DNA from: Patescibacteria group bacterium
GTDB lineage: Bacteria > Patescibacteriota > Patescibacteriia > JAHIZJ01
NCBI GenBank assembly: GCA_041661625.1
Contig: JBAZUB010000004.1
Location: 1-37,930 of the forward strand
Direction: 5' to 3'
DNA length: 37,930 bases
The number at the start of each line of letters is the position of its first letter. The first letter of the stretch is position 1. The position numbers were made by a program, and so were the translations under genes. The notes beneath the pieces are model-generated. The model was given only the letters and a program-made list of their open reading frames with translations. It was not told where the DNA came from and did no database searches. Shown here one piece after another: positions 7,117-15,643 of the stretch.

Positions 7117-9038
7117 TGCAACTGCCCTTTGTCGCCGGGACGCTCTCGGACGCGAGCAAGCTTAAATGGTCAAATGTTGACCAAGCTCTCGCGGAACTGG
7201 CGTATCAATTAATTCTGTCAGATGATTTCCCTAATCTCAATAACTGGACAGAGGTTGATGCCGGAACAAATGTGAACCTGTCCGGTGGTGTCGTTACCAT
7301 GAACGGGTCGAACTCATATAACACAAACGGCATTTCGCTGACAACTGGGCTTGCAATGACTCGTGGATATATCGAATGCAAGATGGCGATTGCTGGCTCC
7401 GTAGCAATCGGAAGCATCTTCCAATTGAACGGCAACAGCGGACTCGCGGCTGCATCGGGCTACGGTGCGAGGCTTGCAACCACCCTTGTAAATGGCTTGT
7501 CCGGGACATCTGCGGTTGGCGCAAGGTCAACGGCCTATGCAACATTTTACACGGTTCGCGTCTATATAGAACCGGACGAAAACGGAACTGCTCGATCAAA
7601 AATAACTACTACAATTCAAGGTGGTGACTTCACAGCAGAAACAGAACTTGCCTGTTTTTCCCTTTCTTCCCCCGGTTCGGCAACACCTTATGCCTCAATG
7701 CAGAGATACTCAACGGATGCCGACCTTTCATCGTTTAAGGAATTTCGCGCTTACGCTGGCTATGCCACGGACGGGCCGACAGTCGAATATGTCCACGATG
7801 CGGGGGCCGGAAAGACTTATGACAATCTCGACTTCACAGATTTCGCCATGCCGGGAAGCGTCACCTCAACCAATCTGAAATTCGCTTATTCGTTCGACGC
7901 CGGAACCGCGTCATATTCGGCATACTACGGGATAGATCAGCTCAAAGCGCTCGGAAAAATCACGGGCCGTTATCGGTATATTCGCATCAAGGTACAGGTC
8001 AACTCAGACGGCGCAACGCAGCAATACGCAGCGGAACCAAACGCGGCAACGGCTACGGACGGCATTGGAGATTTCCCGGCGCTTGATAGTGTTTGGAGTG
8101 GTGACACGGTTCAAGGGGCGACAGGGACAGAAGACCAGCCCGCTTTATCAAATGTCCTGCCCGTGGATACCTTGCGCGGGGCGGCGGGTACATCCGACAA
8201 GCTCTATAGCGCGGCGGAAGAGGCAGCGAGGAATACCGGCGCGGCGGTCGGTATCATCAAGGCCGGTGAGACTATCAAGCAAATTAACATTGATTACCTT
8301 GGTACATACGCGGGCGGGGGCGCAGTCCTTCCCGGTGTCCCGGCCCTTGGTACTCCCACGGCTTTATCTTCAACGTCCCTGCGCGTTTACTTTACGTGGT
8401 CATCGGATGCACAGAAGATATACCTTGAGCGCTCAACGGATGGCGTGACCTACGGCTCGGCAGTAGAGATGGCGGCGGGCGCGTATTACTACGATGATAC
8501 CGGCCTGACAGCCGGAACCGCTTACACCTACCGGGCGCGGGCGTGGAATACTACCGGATACTCGGCCTATTCTACCACGGTTCAGGGTACAACCAGGGCA
8601 ACCAACGGCACAGAGCAGGCCCTATGGTCCACCTTCAAGACCAAGATGCAGGCCGACAGTTACCTTGCGGCTTACATCGGCGCGTGGAAGTTTGACCGCG
8701 AAGAGAAGCAGCTAACCGGCCTGACATACCCAATCTTCAAGGCTTGGATTGCAAGCACCCGCGAGGAATGGATAGCCGTACCGAAGCGCAAGTCAGTGGT
8801 GGTCCGAATTGTAGTTCATGGCCTAGTTAGGGCCGCAACCCAGGCGCTTCTTGAGGCTGAGAAGCTCAAGATGGATGAGTATATCAAGAACGCGGTAGAG
8901 GCCGACATGACCTTTAATGACGGAACTACTATGAACATTGTAGGCGATACCATGTTCAGCAACCTGTCTGATAACGAAGCGGAGATTTTCGTTGAGGTCG
9001 ATTTAATGTCCCTGATATTCACAGCAGGCGCTAGATAA
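7116..9038 (+). CDS. Composite lectin-like / FN3 / tail-completion protein
   Basis: The protein has 640 residues. Residues about 35-195 look like a concanavalin-A/LamG-type jelly roll (LILSDDFPNLNNWTEV, GYIECKMAIAGSVAIGSIFQ). Residues about 220-300 form a second beta-rich module. A motif frequent in phage tail fibres, GIIKAGETIKQINIDYLGTY, follows at about 375-395. A fibronectin type III domain spans about 400-495 (LERSTDGVTYGS, DTGLTAGTAYTYRARAWN). The last 145 residues (EQALWSTFKTKMQ, then EIFVEVDLMSLIFTAGAR) resemble a tail terminator/completion protein by size and position before the tail tube gene. The protein may display sugar-binding domains at the neck. The domain order is visible; the terminator assignment is inference. 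Confidence 0.65.
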   Translation: MQLPFVAGTLSDASKLKWSNVDQALAELAYQLILSDDFPNLNNWTEVDAGTNVNLSGGVVTMNGSNSYNTNGISLTTGLAMTRGYIECKMAIAGSVAIGSIFQLNGNSGLAAASGYGARLATTLVNGLSGTSAVGARSTAYATFYTVRVYIEPDENGTARSKITTTIQGGDFTAETELACFSLSSPGSATPYASMQRYSTDADLSSFKEFRAYAGYATDGPTVEYVHDAGAGKTYDNLDFTDFAMPGSVTSTNLKFAYSFDAGTASYSAYYGIDQLKALGKITGRYRYIRIKVQVNSDGATQQYAAEPNAATATDGIGDFPALDSVWSGDTVQGATGTEDQPALSNVLPVDTLRGAAGTSDKLYSAAEEAARNTGAAVGIIKAGETIKQINIDYLGTYAGGGAVLPGVPALGTPTALSSTSLRVYFTWSSDAQKIYLERSTDGVTYGSAVEMAAGAYYYDDTGLTAGTAYTYRARAWNTTGYSAYSTTVQGTTRATNGTEQALWSTFKTKMQADSYLAAYIGAWKFDREEKQLTGLTYPIFKAWIASTREEWIAVPKRKSVVVRIVVHGLVRAATQALLEAEKLKMDEYIKNAVEADMTFNDGTTMNIVGDTMFSNLSDNEAEIFVEVDLMSLIFTAGAR

Positions 9039-9061
9039 TAACCTATTAAAAGGAGTTTCAG

Positions 9062-10018
9062 ATGAGCGTTTCAAAACTTCAGCAGGTCGGTTTGAAAGTA
9101 GGCGGGACTACCGCCTATGCCACGGCATCCACCACATTCACACGCGGGCTTCTTGTCCGCACCTTTGACGTCAACCCCACTGACGGCGCGGCCCCGGTTT
9201 CCGAGGTCCGGTCTAAGTTTGGCCCCAACCGCGTGGGCCTGCCGATGATTGACTTTGACGCTGCCATCACCTTCCCGTTGGATGTGGGCGATAATGCCAG
9301 CGGAAACATCGGTGATTTCCTTAACGGCGTATTCGGAACGGACGCTGTTAGCGGGACCGGCCCGTATCTTCACACCTTCAGTCGCAACGATACCGCCCTA
9401 CCTAAATACCTGAACCTGTATTCAGACAAGGATATTGATAACAAGCAGTATACCGGCTTCCGCACGGAACAGGTCAAGTTCACGATTGACGCCGGCTCTC
9501 CCGAAATCGGCGTGGAAATCAGCGGCGTATTCAAGGATGAAAGCGAGTATGCCGGGGCGCAAACACTGACCTATTCCGGCTCTCCGCTTCTCCTGCCGTC
9601 ACAGGCTACCACTCTCACCCTTGCCGGAAACGCCGTTACAACCTTCAGCAAGATTGAAATCACGGTCAAGCGTACCCTTGAGCGCTTTCACGCTGTCGGC
9701 AGCAGCAGGCGTATTAGCAACGCATACAGCAAGGATTTCAGCATTGACATCGCCTGTGAAGGTCTGGACTTTACGGCGGAGACAGAGCGCGATAAGTTTA
9801 TCGCCGGGACTAGCACGGCCTTCAACCTTATCCTGACCGACTCCAATGCGAACTATCTCCGGTTCAACCTGCCGACCGTGTACTATCAGTCATGGAAGGG
9901 ACCGGACATCAACGATAGCGAACTCCTGAAAGTGAACCTTGTAGGCTTCGCAACGGGTGACTCCTACAACGCCTATCTTCAGAACATGCGGGCGACCGGC
10001 TACGATGCGGAGGTCTAA
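9062..10018 (+). CDS. Major tail tube protein
   Basis: The protein has 318 residues, rich in beta strands, with ITFPLDVGDNASGNIGDFLN and VKFTIDAGSPEIGVEISGVF, and a long C-terminal beta region. It has the look of siphovirus tail tube proteins and lies directly before the chaperone and tape measure genes, the standard place. The site AAAGGAG lies before ATG 9062. The length suggests an extra domain at the C-terminus. Confidence 0.8.
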   Translation: MSVSKLQQVGLKVGGTTAYATASTTFTRGLLVRTFDVNPTDGAAPVSEVRSKFGPNRVGLPMIDFDAAITFPLDVGDNASGNIGDFLNGVFGTDAVSGTGPYLHTFSRNDTALPKYLNLYSDKDIDNKQYTGFRTEQVKFTIDAGSPEIGVEISGVFKDESEYAGAQTLTYSGSPLLLPSQATTLTLAGNAVTTFSKIEITVKRTLERFHAVGSSRRISNAYSKDFSIDIACEGLDFTAETERDKFIAGTSTAFNLILTDSNANYLRFNLPTVYYQSWKGPDINDSELLKVNLVGFATGDSYNAYLQNMRATGYDAEV

Positions 10019-10021
10019 ACG

Positions 10022-10450
10022 ATGGACGCAACCGAAAAAGCCGCACAGATTGAGGCGCAGGCAGAGGTCGAAACCAGGACGGACGGGGTTAATGACCTTG
10101 CTGTCCTAGCGCCTGAGCCTGAGTTGTTTGTCCTTGAGCGCTGGACCCCTGCCGGGGAAGACCGCCGGGAATATCAGGTTTACCCTATCCCGATGAAGAA
10201 GATGGCTATCCTTGCAGGGTTGCAGAAGATAGACCCCGGCAGCTTCAAGCCCGAAGACCTCAATGTTATCTACCCGGTTATCGGGCAGGCCATCCGCGAG
10301 CCTGACATTGCCTTCATTGAGGATGCCTTGACCGTCCCGGCCCTCTATGAACTGTTCCGCATCATGGCCAAACTGAACTATGAGGGCATCCCATCAGGCA
10401 AGGGCGAAAAAAAAAATCATCCGGCGTTAAAAGGTGGGGGCAGGGCTTAA
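10022..10450 (+). CDS. Tail assembly chaperone, G-type product
   Basis: The protein has 142 residues, is acidic at the N-terminus and helical, and lies between tail tube and tape measure. This is the place of the lambda G gene and its many analogues, which bind the tape measure during tail assembly. Codons 129-132 run through ten adenines (10407-10416), a -1 slippage site that lets some ribosomes enter the frame ending at 10635. Confidence 0.82.
   Translation: MDATEKAAQIEAQAEVETRTDGVNDLAVLAPEPELFVLERWTPAGEDRREYQVYPIPMKKMAILAGLQKIDPGSFKPEDLNVIYPVIGQAIREPDIAFIEDALTVPALYELFRIMAKLNYEGIPSGKGEKKNHPALKGGGRA
10407..10416 (+). promoter_or_regulatory. Programmed -1 frameshift site (A10)
   Basis: In-frame reading is GAA AAA AAA AAT. 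Any A AAA AAA heptamer inside the run is a canonical -1 slippery site. The -1 frame is open to 10635 and ends just at the tape measure start, the conserved layout of G/GT tail chaperone pairs. No convincing pseudoknot was identified downstream by eye. Confidence 0.8.
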
Positions 10451-10635
10451 GGTGGACTTACTTCATACTCATGCGGGACTTGCACCTGTCCCACGCGGAC
10501 ATTGGGGATTTAACTATCCCGCAGGTTTACCTGTATATGCAATGTCTGCGCGAGGTCAATCAGGCCAAGAAGCAGGAGTATGAAATGGAGAAGCGGAAGA
10601 TGGAATTTGCGGCCTTTAGGATGAGGGGGCGCTAA
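10414..10635 (+). CDS. T extension of the tail assembly chaperone (reached by -1 frameshift)
   Basis: After slippage the frame adds about 73 residues, beginning KSSGVKRWGQG and including DIGDLTIPQVYLYMQCLRE and a charged helical end EYEMEKRKMEFAAF. The fused product would be about 204 residues. The T part normally recruits tail tube subunits. Its TAA (10633-10635) overlaps the tape measure ATG (10635) by one base. There is no ribosome site for independent translation of the whole segment. Confidence 0.78.
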   Translation, partial: KSSGVKRWGQGLRWTYFILMRDLHLSHADIGDLTIPQVYLYMQCLREVNQAKKQEYEMEKRKMEFAAFRMRGR

Positions 10636-12020
10636 TGGCAATGAGCAACCAGGAAAAACTTGAACTTGTCATAACCGCCCGCAACCTCACGCAGGCGGAA
10701 TTTGATAAGCTGGCTAATAGCCTGAAGGCTACCACCACGCAGGCTAACGCGGCACAGGCCAGTATGGGTAAGTTTGCCAAGGTGCGAGAGCCTTTGATGC
10801 GACTTGCCTCTGGCCCGTTGCAGCAGTTAATGGGTAGTTTCGGCGCTTTTATCAGGCTTGCGGCCACCCTGCCAAAGGCTGTGTTGGGTCCGATAGGCTT
10901 ACTCATAGGTCTGATCATGGCCCTTGAGAGCAAGTTTAATATCATAGCTAAAACGATTGCGACAGTTAAGGTCGCATTTGAGGCATTGGCGTCATTCAAT
11001 TTCAGCGGGTTAGGTAAAAGCATATCAGACATATGGACGGGCGCAAAGGAAAAAGCGGAGGCGGCTAAAGAGGCTGCCAAGGGCTATAACGATGCATTGG
11101 TTGATTTGCTTGAGGCACAGGGCCATATATACGAAGCGGCCTATGAGAAAGAAAAGGCCCGCCATCAAAAGAAACTTGACGAGATTGCGGCTAATGAGAA
11201 AATAGGATTGCGCGGGCGCTCTGAATTGCTTGAGCTTGAGCGACAATTGCACAATCAAAATAATGCCAATATAACAGCCGAATTAAACAAAGCCCTTACT
11301 GATAGGCAAAACATTAGAAGGCAGGCACTAGCCAAGCAGATAAGAGAAGAAAATGAAATGCTTGTATCGGCTGCAAACGATGTGGATAAGTTTGTGGCCG
11401 ACAGGGATGAAAAAGATAGACAGCGGAATGTAGCCAAACTAGACGAACTATCAAAGATACTTACAGAGTCAGAGGCAATAAGCCAGCGCTTCTGGGATGG
11501 AATTGATAACCAAATAGGCGGAGTGGTTGATAGCGTTTCTTCCACTTTCGGCGCGGCTTTCGAGCAAATGGTCAACACCTCAAAGACTGCCGGTGAAGCC
11601 ATGATTGAAGCCTTCAACCAATTCGGGCGGCAGGTGCTATTTATGATAGGTAAGATGATAGCCAAGTTCCTATTCTTGAACCTGCTCAAAGCCATATTCT
11701 CGGGGGCAACGGGCGGATTAGGCGGGGCTATTGCGGGCTTTGCAGAGAAAAGCCTTGGTAATATGTCGGCTAGTATGGATAATTTGTTCCCTTCCAAGCA
11801 GGCCGACACGGGTGCTACTAGCCGTGTTCCCGGTGCCTTTGGTATGCCCGTTCCCATTATCGCCCACGGCGGCGAAATCATAGGCCGTCCCGAAGGCGGC
11901 GGAGGTCCTAGCATAGTTATTCAGGGCGATGTCTACGGGTGGGATGAGACTATCGAGCGTATCAGGTCCGGCCTCTACACACATTCGAGAAGGACCGGGA
12001 TGTCAGCGGTCCCGGCGTGA
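10635..12020 (+). CDS. Tail tape measure protein (short)
   Basis: The protein has 461 residues. It has an N-terminal helical region, a hydrophobic stretch at about 70-95 (LPKAVLGPIGLLIGLIMALE), a long charged coiled coil at about 130-280 (YEKEKARHQKKLDEIA, RRQALAKQIREENEML), and a second hydrophobic segment followed by a Gly-rich tail with HGGEIIGRPEGGG, a common tape measure ending. At about 1.5 angstroms per residue the tail would be roughly 70 nm, short for a siphovirus. It follows the chaperone frameshift directly. Confidence 0.85.
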   Translation: MAMSNQEKLELVITARNLTQAEFDKLANSLKATTTQANAAQASMGKFAKVREPLMRLASGPLQQLMGSFGAFIRLAATLPKAVLGPIGLLIGLIMALESKFNIIAKTIATVKVAFEALASFNFSGLGKSISDIWTGAKEKAEAAKEAAKGYNDALVDLLEAQGHIYEAAYEKEKARHQKKLDEIAANEKIGLRGRSELLELERQLHNQNNANITAELNKALTDRQNIRRQALAKQIREENEMLVSAANDVDKFVADRDEKDRQRNVAKLDELSKILTESEAISQRFWDGIDNQIGGVVDSVSSTFGAAFEQMVNTSKTAGEAMIEAFNQFGRQVLFMIGKMIAKFLFLNLLKAIFSGATGGLGGAIAGFAEKSLGNMSASMDNLFPSKQADTGATSRVPGAFGMPVPIIAHGGEIIGRPEGGGGPSIVIQGDVYGWDETIERIRSGLYTHSRRTGMSAVPA

Positions 12021-12028
12021 GGTAAAAT

Positions 12029-12943
12029 ATGGGCTTCATGCTAGGCAAAAGCAACAGCACGCTTTCAACTTTCACCACTACCAATCAGCGTATTAGTTAC
12101 GATACCGGCAAGATTATGGAGCGCTCCGTTAATCGCGCTATGCAGTCTTACCGCTTCACGGAAAAGGGTAACTTTCAATATGAATATCAGTTCTTAACAG
12201 AGGCCGATTACCGCACCTTGATATACATGCTGAACGATAGGAACAGTTTGAGGGATGGTCTGTTCCTTCTACCGATACCCTATTCCGATAATTCCGCAAC
12301 GGCCATCTATACCCCTTTGTATAATACCCACAATGTCTATACGATAAGCGATGACGCTACTGCCCCGTGGGGGATGGCCCTGTCGGCGATTACCAAGGTT
12401 CAGGCGGACAATACCAACACGGCCAAGCTCGCAACCTATGATACGGACTATCTGAATGTTGCCGCAAGTTCACTATATTACAGCGGGTTTATATTCCAGT
12501 TCAATATCAATGCCTTTGTAGCTGCTTTCTCACAGAATGAAATTAGACGCTTGACCTTGCAGATTAACGGTATGAACTCAAGCCCAGTGCGCCTGTTTTG
12601 CTGGAATGTGAGCCGGTCAACCTGGTATCTAATGGATGATTTCAGATACTTTGACGATAGCCAGTTTACCGATGGTTCCTTTTACCTTTACAAGCAAATT
12701 GTCGGGCAACTTGGCCCTACCTATGGAGAGGTATCGGTAGGGGATAGCTACCTAGACGGCAATGATATTGTAACCTTCATGCTGGTAGGCAATGAATTAA
12801 ATCAGCAGGTTATGGCGCAGTATGTACGCCTGTTTGTTAATGGCTTCTGGGTAGACCCTGAGGAGCCTATGGACATTGAGAACTATATGGTATCTTTCAC
12901 GGGCGCTGGCAGACAGGGCACGCTAAATCTGTCAGAGGTGTGA
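12029..12943 (+). CDS. Distal tail (Dit-like) protein
   Basis: The protein has 304 residues and is named from position, first gene after the tape measure, and from its beta-rich composition. The N-terminal part (NQRISYDTGKIMERSVNRAM, then YQFLTEADYRTLIYMLNDRN) fits proteins that cap the tube end, and the centre (FQFNINAFVAAFSQNEIRRL, ending VRLFVNGFWVD) looks like a galactose-binding-like beta sandwich. The exact family was not recognised. Confidence 0.6.
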   Translation: MGFMLGKSNSTLSTFTTTNQRISYDTGKIMERSVNRAMQSYRFTEKGNFQYEYQFLTEADYRTLIYMLNDRNSLRDGLFLLPIPYSDNSATAIYTPLYNTHNVYTISDDATAPWGMALSAITKVQADNTNTAKLATYDTDYLNVAASSLYYSGFIFQFNINAFVAAFSQNEIRRLTLQINGMNSSPVRLFCWNVSRSTWYLMDDFRYFDDSQFTDGSFYLYKQIVGQLGPTYGEVSVGDSYLDGNDIVTFMLVGNELNQQVMAQYVRLFVNGFWVDPEEPMDIENYMVSFTGAGRQGTLNLSEV

Positions 12944-12946
12944 TGT

Positions 12947-14989
12947 ATGGCTGATATGGTCACCCTTGGTCTTGTCGGCGGTCATAGCCCTACCCTGGGC
13001 TTTTATTCGACCGCTGCCGAAATCATTGAGAGCATATTAAGCCAGCTTGAGGCACAGGTAGGCGCTCACCCCATCTTACGGGTGCGGATGGACCTTAACG
13101 GGGACGGCACCTATGAAGTCACAGAAGAGAAAAAGATACTCTCCATATCAAACCTATCCCGTTCAATCGAGATTGAAACCGGGCGGCCTACCTTCGGCTC
13201 CTGTGATATCACCTTACAGAATGATGATGGTAGATATACGGATGCTTGGTCTAAAGCTCTCACCTACTTCAATCCAGCTAGTCCAACCCGTTATCATTAC
13301 CGGCCTGTTATCGTTGAACTAGGCTTTGATGATATCCATAAGTGGGATAGCGCCTACTGGTTGCCCCTGTTCAAGGGCTACATACAGCGCAAAAGCGAGG
13401 ATAGCGCAAGCCGAAGCGTGACCATTTCCTTGATGGATGAATGGGCGCTAGTGCTGGACAAGCCAATGGCAAAGGCTATCAGGGGCGGGGCGCTGTATAA
13501 CTATGTGGATGATGCTAATGAATTGCTAGATAAGCGTGAGTTAATGCGTGGAACATATTACGGCCATACTACCTTATTGACAAACGAAAAGTATAAGAAG
13601 GATAATCAGATACTTATCCCCTATACATGGAACGATTATGCGGCTTATAACGCTGCGGGCGGCTCAGTAGCTACCTACTGCTACCTTAAAGCGCTTACCC
13701 TTAACGCTCAATTGTCGGCTTATGATTTCACGCTGACACATTCAATATGGTTCTGGGGTTGGAATAAGGACTGGTTCACGGATGGCAAAGAACAATGGAT
13801 GCAATTACCCCTAACCAATGTTGACACCTCCGTTGTTTGGGCGCTGGACTATGGGCCTACCACGGCAAACATTTGGATTAAGAAGGCCAGTAATGCTGTA
13901 ATTAATTTCAAGACGGCTTCGGGCGCGGCCATTGTGGGCAGCGGTTCAAGCGGGCTGAAATTAGATGAGTATTTCTTGTCCACGGCGGACGGCTACGAAC
14001 CGGCCATCGGCATGGCTGCGCTTGCCAAGGCTAACTATGATAACCCCGCCGTTATCCTCTTCGACCAACTGTATAACCGCACCGACCTTTACGCCTCTAG
14101 TGGTGGAATACCCATAGCCGACCTGGATGTCTCATCGGCCACGCCCGCATCATGGGCCGATACCGATTTCGACTATGAAGACACGAACTATTATAGCTTT
14201 GATGTCTCATATTCATACCTGAAATTGCAGGGTTGTCACATGGCTGTCAATACGGACAACCCGTCTGACACCCTGATAGACCTAATCAATGATATATGCA
14301 GTCTCACACGGGGCGGCTTCTTTATCGACAAGGGCAAGGACATAAGCGGCGGCAACCCTATTAGGCGCGTTCACTTCGTTATCCATCAACCGCGATTGAT
14401 ACCGCCTGATATTAGGACGCTGACAGAGAAGCGTATTCAGCGCCCTTCTATCACCCGTGAGGTAACGGAGATTAGGAACTATGTAGAGGTATCAAGCTTT
14501 GACCTTGCCAATAATCCGCTATTGGCCGACAGCCTTATCACCACGGAAACAGATACAAGCAGCGTGGCCGTGTACGGAGAGAAGCGCTTGAGCCTGATTA
14601 ATAAGCCTAAGTCTAACGCCTGCTATCTCTATGACTCAATCATATACGCCAATGCCCTGGCCGAACATTATCTCATGGTCTTAAAGGAACCGCCCTTGAC
14701 CTTGGAAATGTCAACCAATCTCATAGGCTACACATGGGATTTAAAGTCTTTGATTGGCATTAAGGACACATACGGCTTGCAGATTGACTATGCCAATGCT
14801 ACCGACCTGTCGGGCTGCTATGAGATATATGGCTTGTCATTTGATACGCGGTCATTCAAGGTTAGTTTTAATATGCGGTGGGCCGGATACTTGATTAATC
14901 CATCGGGCGTATTGGCGCGGCGGTATGCCTTTGCAGATAACGCCTATGCTGACGCTGACGCGGCCAGCTTAGAATACTACACATGGTAA
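12947..14989 (+). CDS. Tail hub / tail-associated protein
   Basis: The protein has 680 residues and follows the presumed distal tail gene. Early residues contain RVRMDLNGDGTYEVTEEKKI and IEIETGRPTFGSCDITLQND, a pattern of hub proteins that start the tail tip; further strands follow through RKSEDSASRSVTISLMDEWA. The C-terminal third (DTLIDLINDICSLTRGGFFI) is also hub-like. No peptidase or glycosidase motif is evident. Confidence 0.65.
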   Translation: MADMVTLGLVGGHSPTLGFYSTAAEIIESILSQLEAQVGAHPILRVRMDLNGDGTYEVTEEKKILSISNLSRSIEIETGRPTFGSCDITLQNDDGRYTDAWSKALTYFNPASPTRYHYRPVIVELGFDDIHKWDSAYWLPLFKGYIQRKSEDSASRSVTISLMDEWALVLDKPMAKAIRGGALYNYVDDANELLDKRELMRGTYYGHTTLLTNEKYKKDNQILIPYTWNDYAAYNAAGGSVATYCYLKALTLNAQLSAYDFTLTHSIWFWGWNKDWFTDGKEQWMQLPLTNVDTSVVWALDYGPTTANIWIKKASNAVINFKTASGAAIVGSGSSGLKLDEYFLSTADGYEPAIGMAALAKANYDNPAVILFDQLYNRTDLYASSGGIPIADLDVSSATPASWADTDFDYEDTNYYSFDVSYSYLKLQGCHMAVNTDNPSDTLIDLINDICSLTRGGFFIDKGKDISGGNPIRRVHFVIHQPRLIPPDIRTLTEKRIQRPSITREVTEIRNYVEVSSFDLANNPLLADSLITTETDTSSVAVYGEKRLSLINKPKSNACYLYDSIIYANALAEHYLMVLKEPPLTLEMSTNLIGYTWDLKSLIGIKDTYGLQIDYANATDLSGCYEIYGLSFDTRSFKVSFNMRWAGYLINPSGVLARRYAFADNAYADADAASLEYYTW

Positions 14990-14998
14990 GGGGGATAA

Positions 14999-15628
14999 AT
15001 GGCTATTTACGATAATACATGGTCAAGTAATGAGAAGGTTACTAGCGCCAAATTAAACCAGATGTATGCTAATGAGGTTAATAGTACGGACGATATTCAT
15101 CCGCAATACAATAAAACAAAGATGTATTTGTTAAATACGATATACGATTCATCTTTTAATCAAAGCTCTTCCGGTTCTGTCGGAATATACGGAACAGATA
15201 TAAATACGCCTGCTGGAATATATATACCATACTTACCAAACATAACCTATGGCTCGTTATGGTCTACAACCGGAACTCTAATAATTGAAATCAACACAAT
15301 AAATCCAAAAACTGTTGCTAACGCCTATACAAAATTAAAGGTAGATTTCAGCGGTTATAAATACCTACCTAGTGGTGACCATACAGCAATAAAAGTTTAT
15401 ATGTATTATTTATTATCTGGCTATGACGGATCGGTAGTCTCGGAGGGCGCAACTGAAATAACATCTACCGGCGATTATGCTGCGTATAGTCAAGACATAG
15501 CCATAACATCCTTATCCGCCGTAGAACCAGCAAACCTAAAATTATTTCACAGGTTTGTTAAGCAAAATACGAATGATGCAAACATACACCTGCTCACAAA
15601 GTCTATTAAAATATACCCTGCATTATAA
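14999..15628 (+). CDS. Tail tip / fibre protein, AT-rich
   Basis: The protein has 209 residues. The N-terminus (MAIYDNTWSSNEKVTSAKLN) resembles fibre proteins that attach to the hub, with INDQ-type helical start, and the remainder is beta-rich with many Tyr, Ser and Thr. The gene is visibly richer in A and T than its neighbours, as often seen in exchangeable receptor-binding genes. Receptor binding is inferred from position only. Confidence 0.5.
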   Translation: MAIYDNTWSSNEKVTSAKLNQMYANEVNSTDDIHPQYNKTKMYLLNTIYDSSFNQSSSGSVGIYGTDINTPAGIYIPYLPNITYGSLWSTTGTLIIEINTINPKTVANAYTKLKVDFSGYKYLPSGDHTAIKVYMYYLLSGYDGSVVSEGATEITSTGDYAAYSQDIAITSLSAVEPANLKLFHRFVKQNTNDANIHLLTKSIKIYPAL

Positions 15629-15643
15629 CCGGAGGCCCAAACA

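Noticed and set aside
11255..11914. 219-codon minus-strand reading frame opposite the tape measure gene
   Set aside because: Shadow of a real gene; Ser/Leu/Ala-rich product with no motif and no ribosome site.
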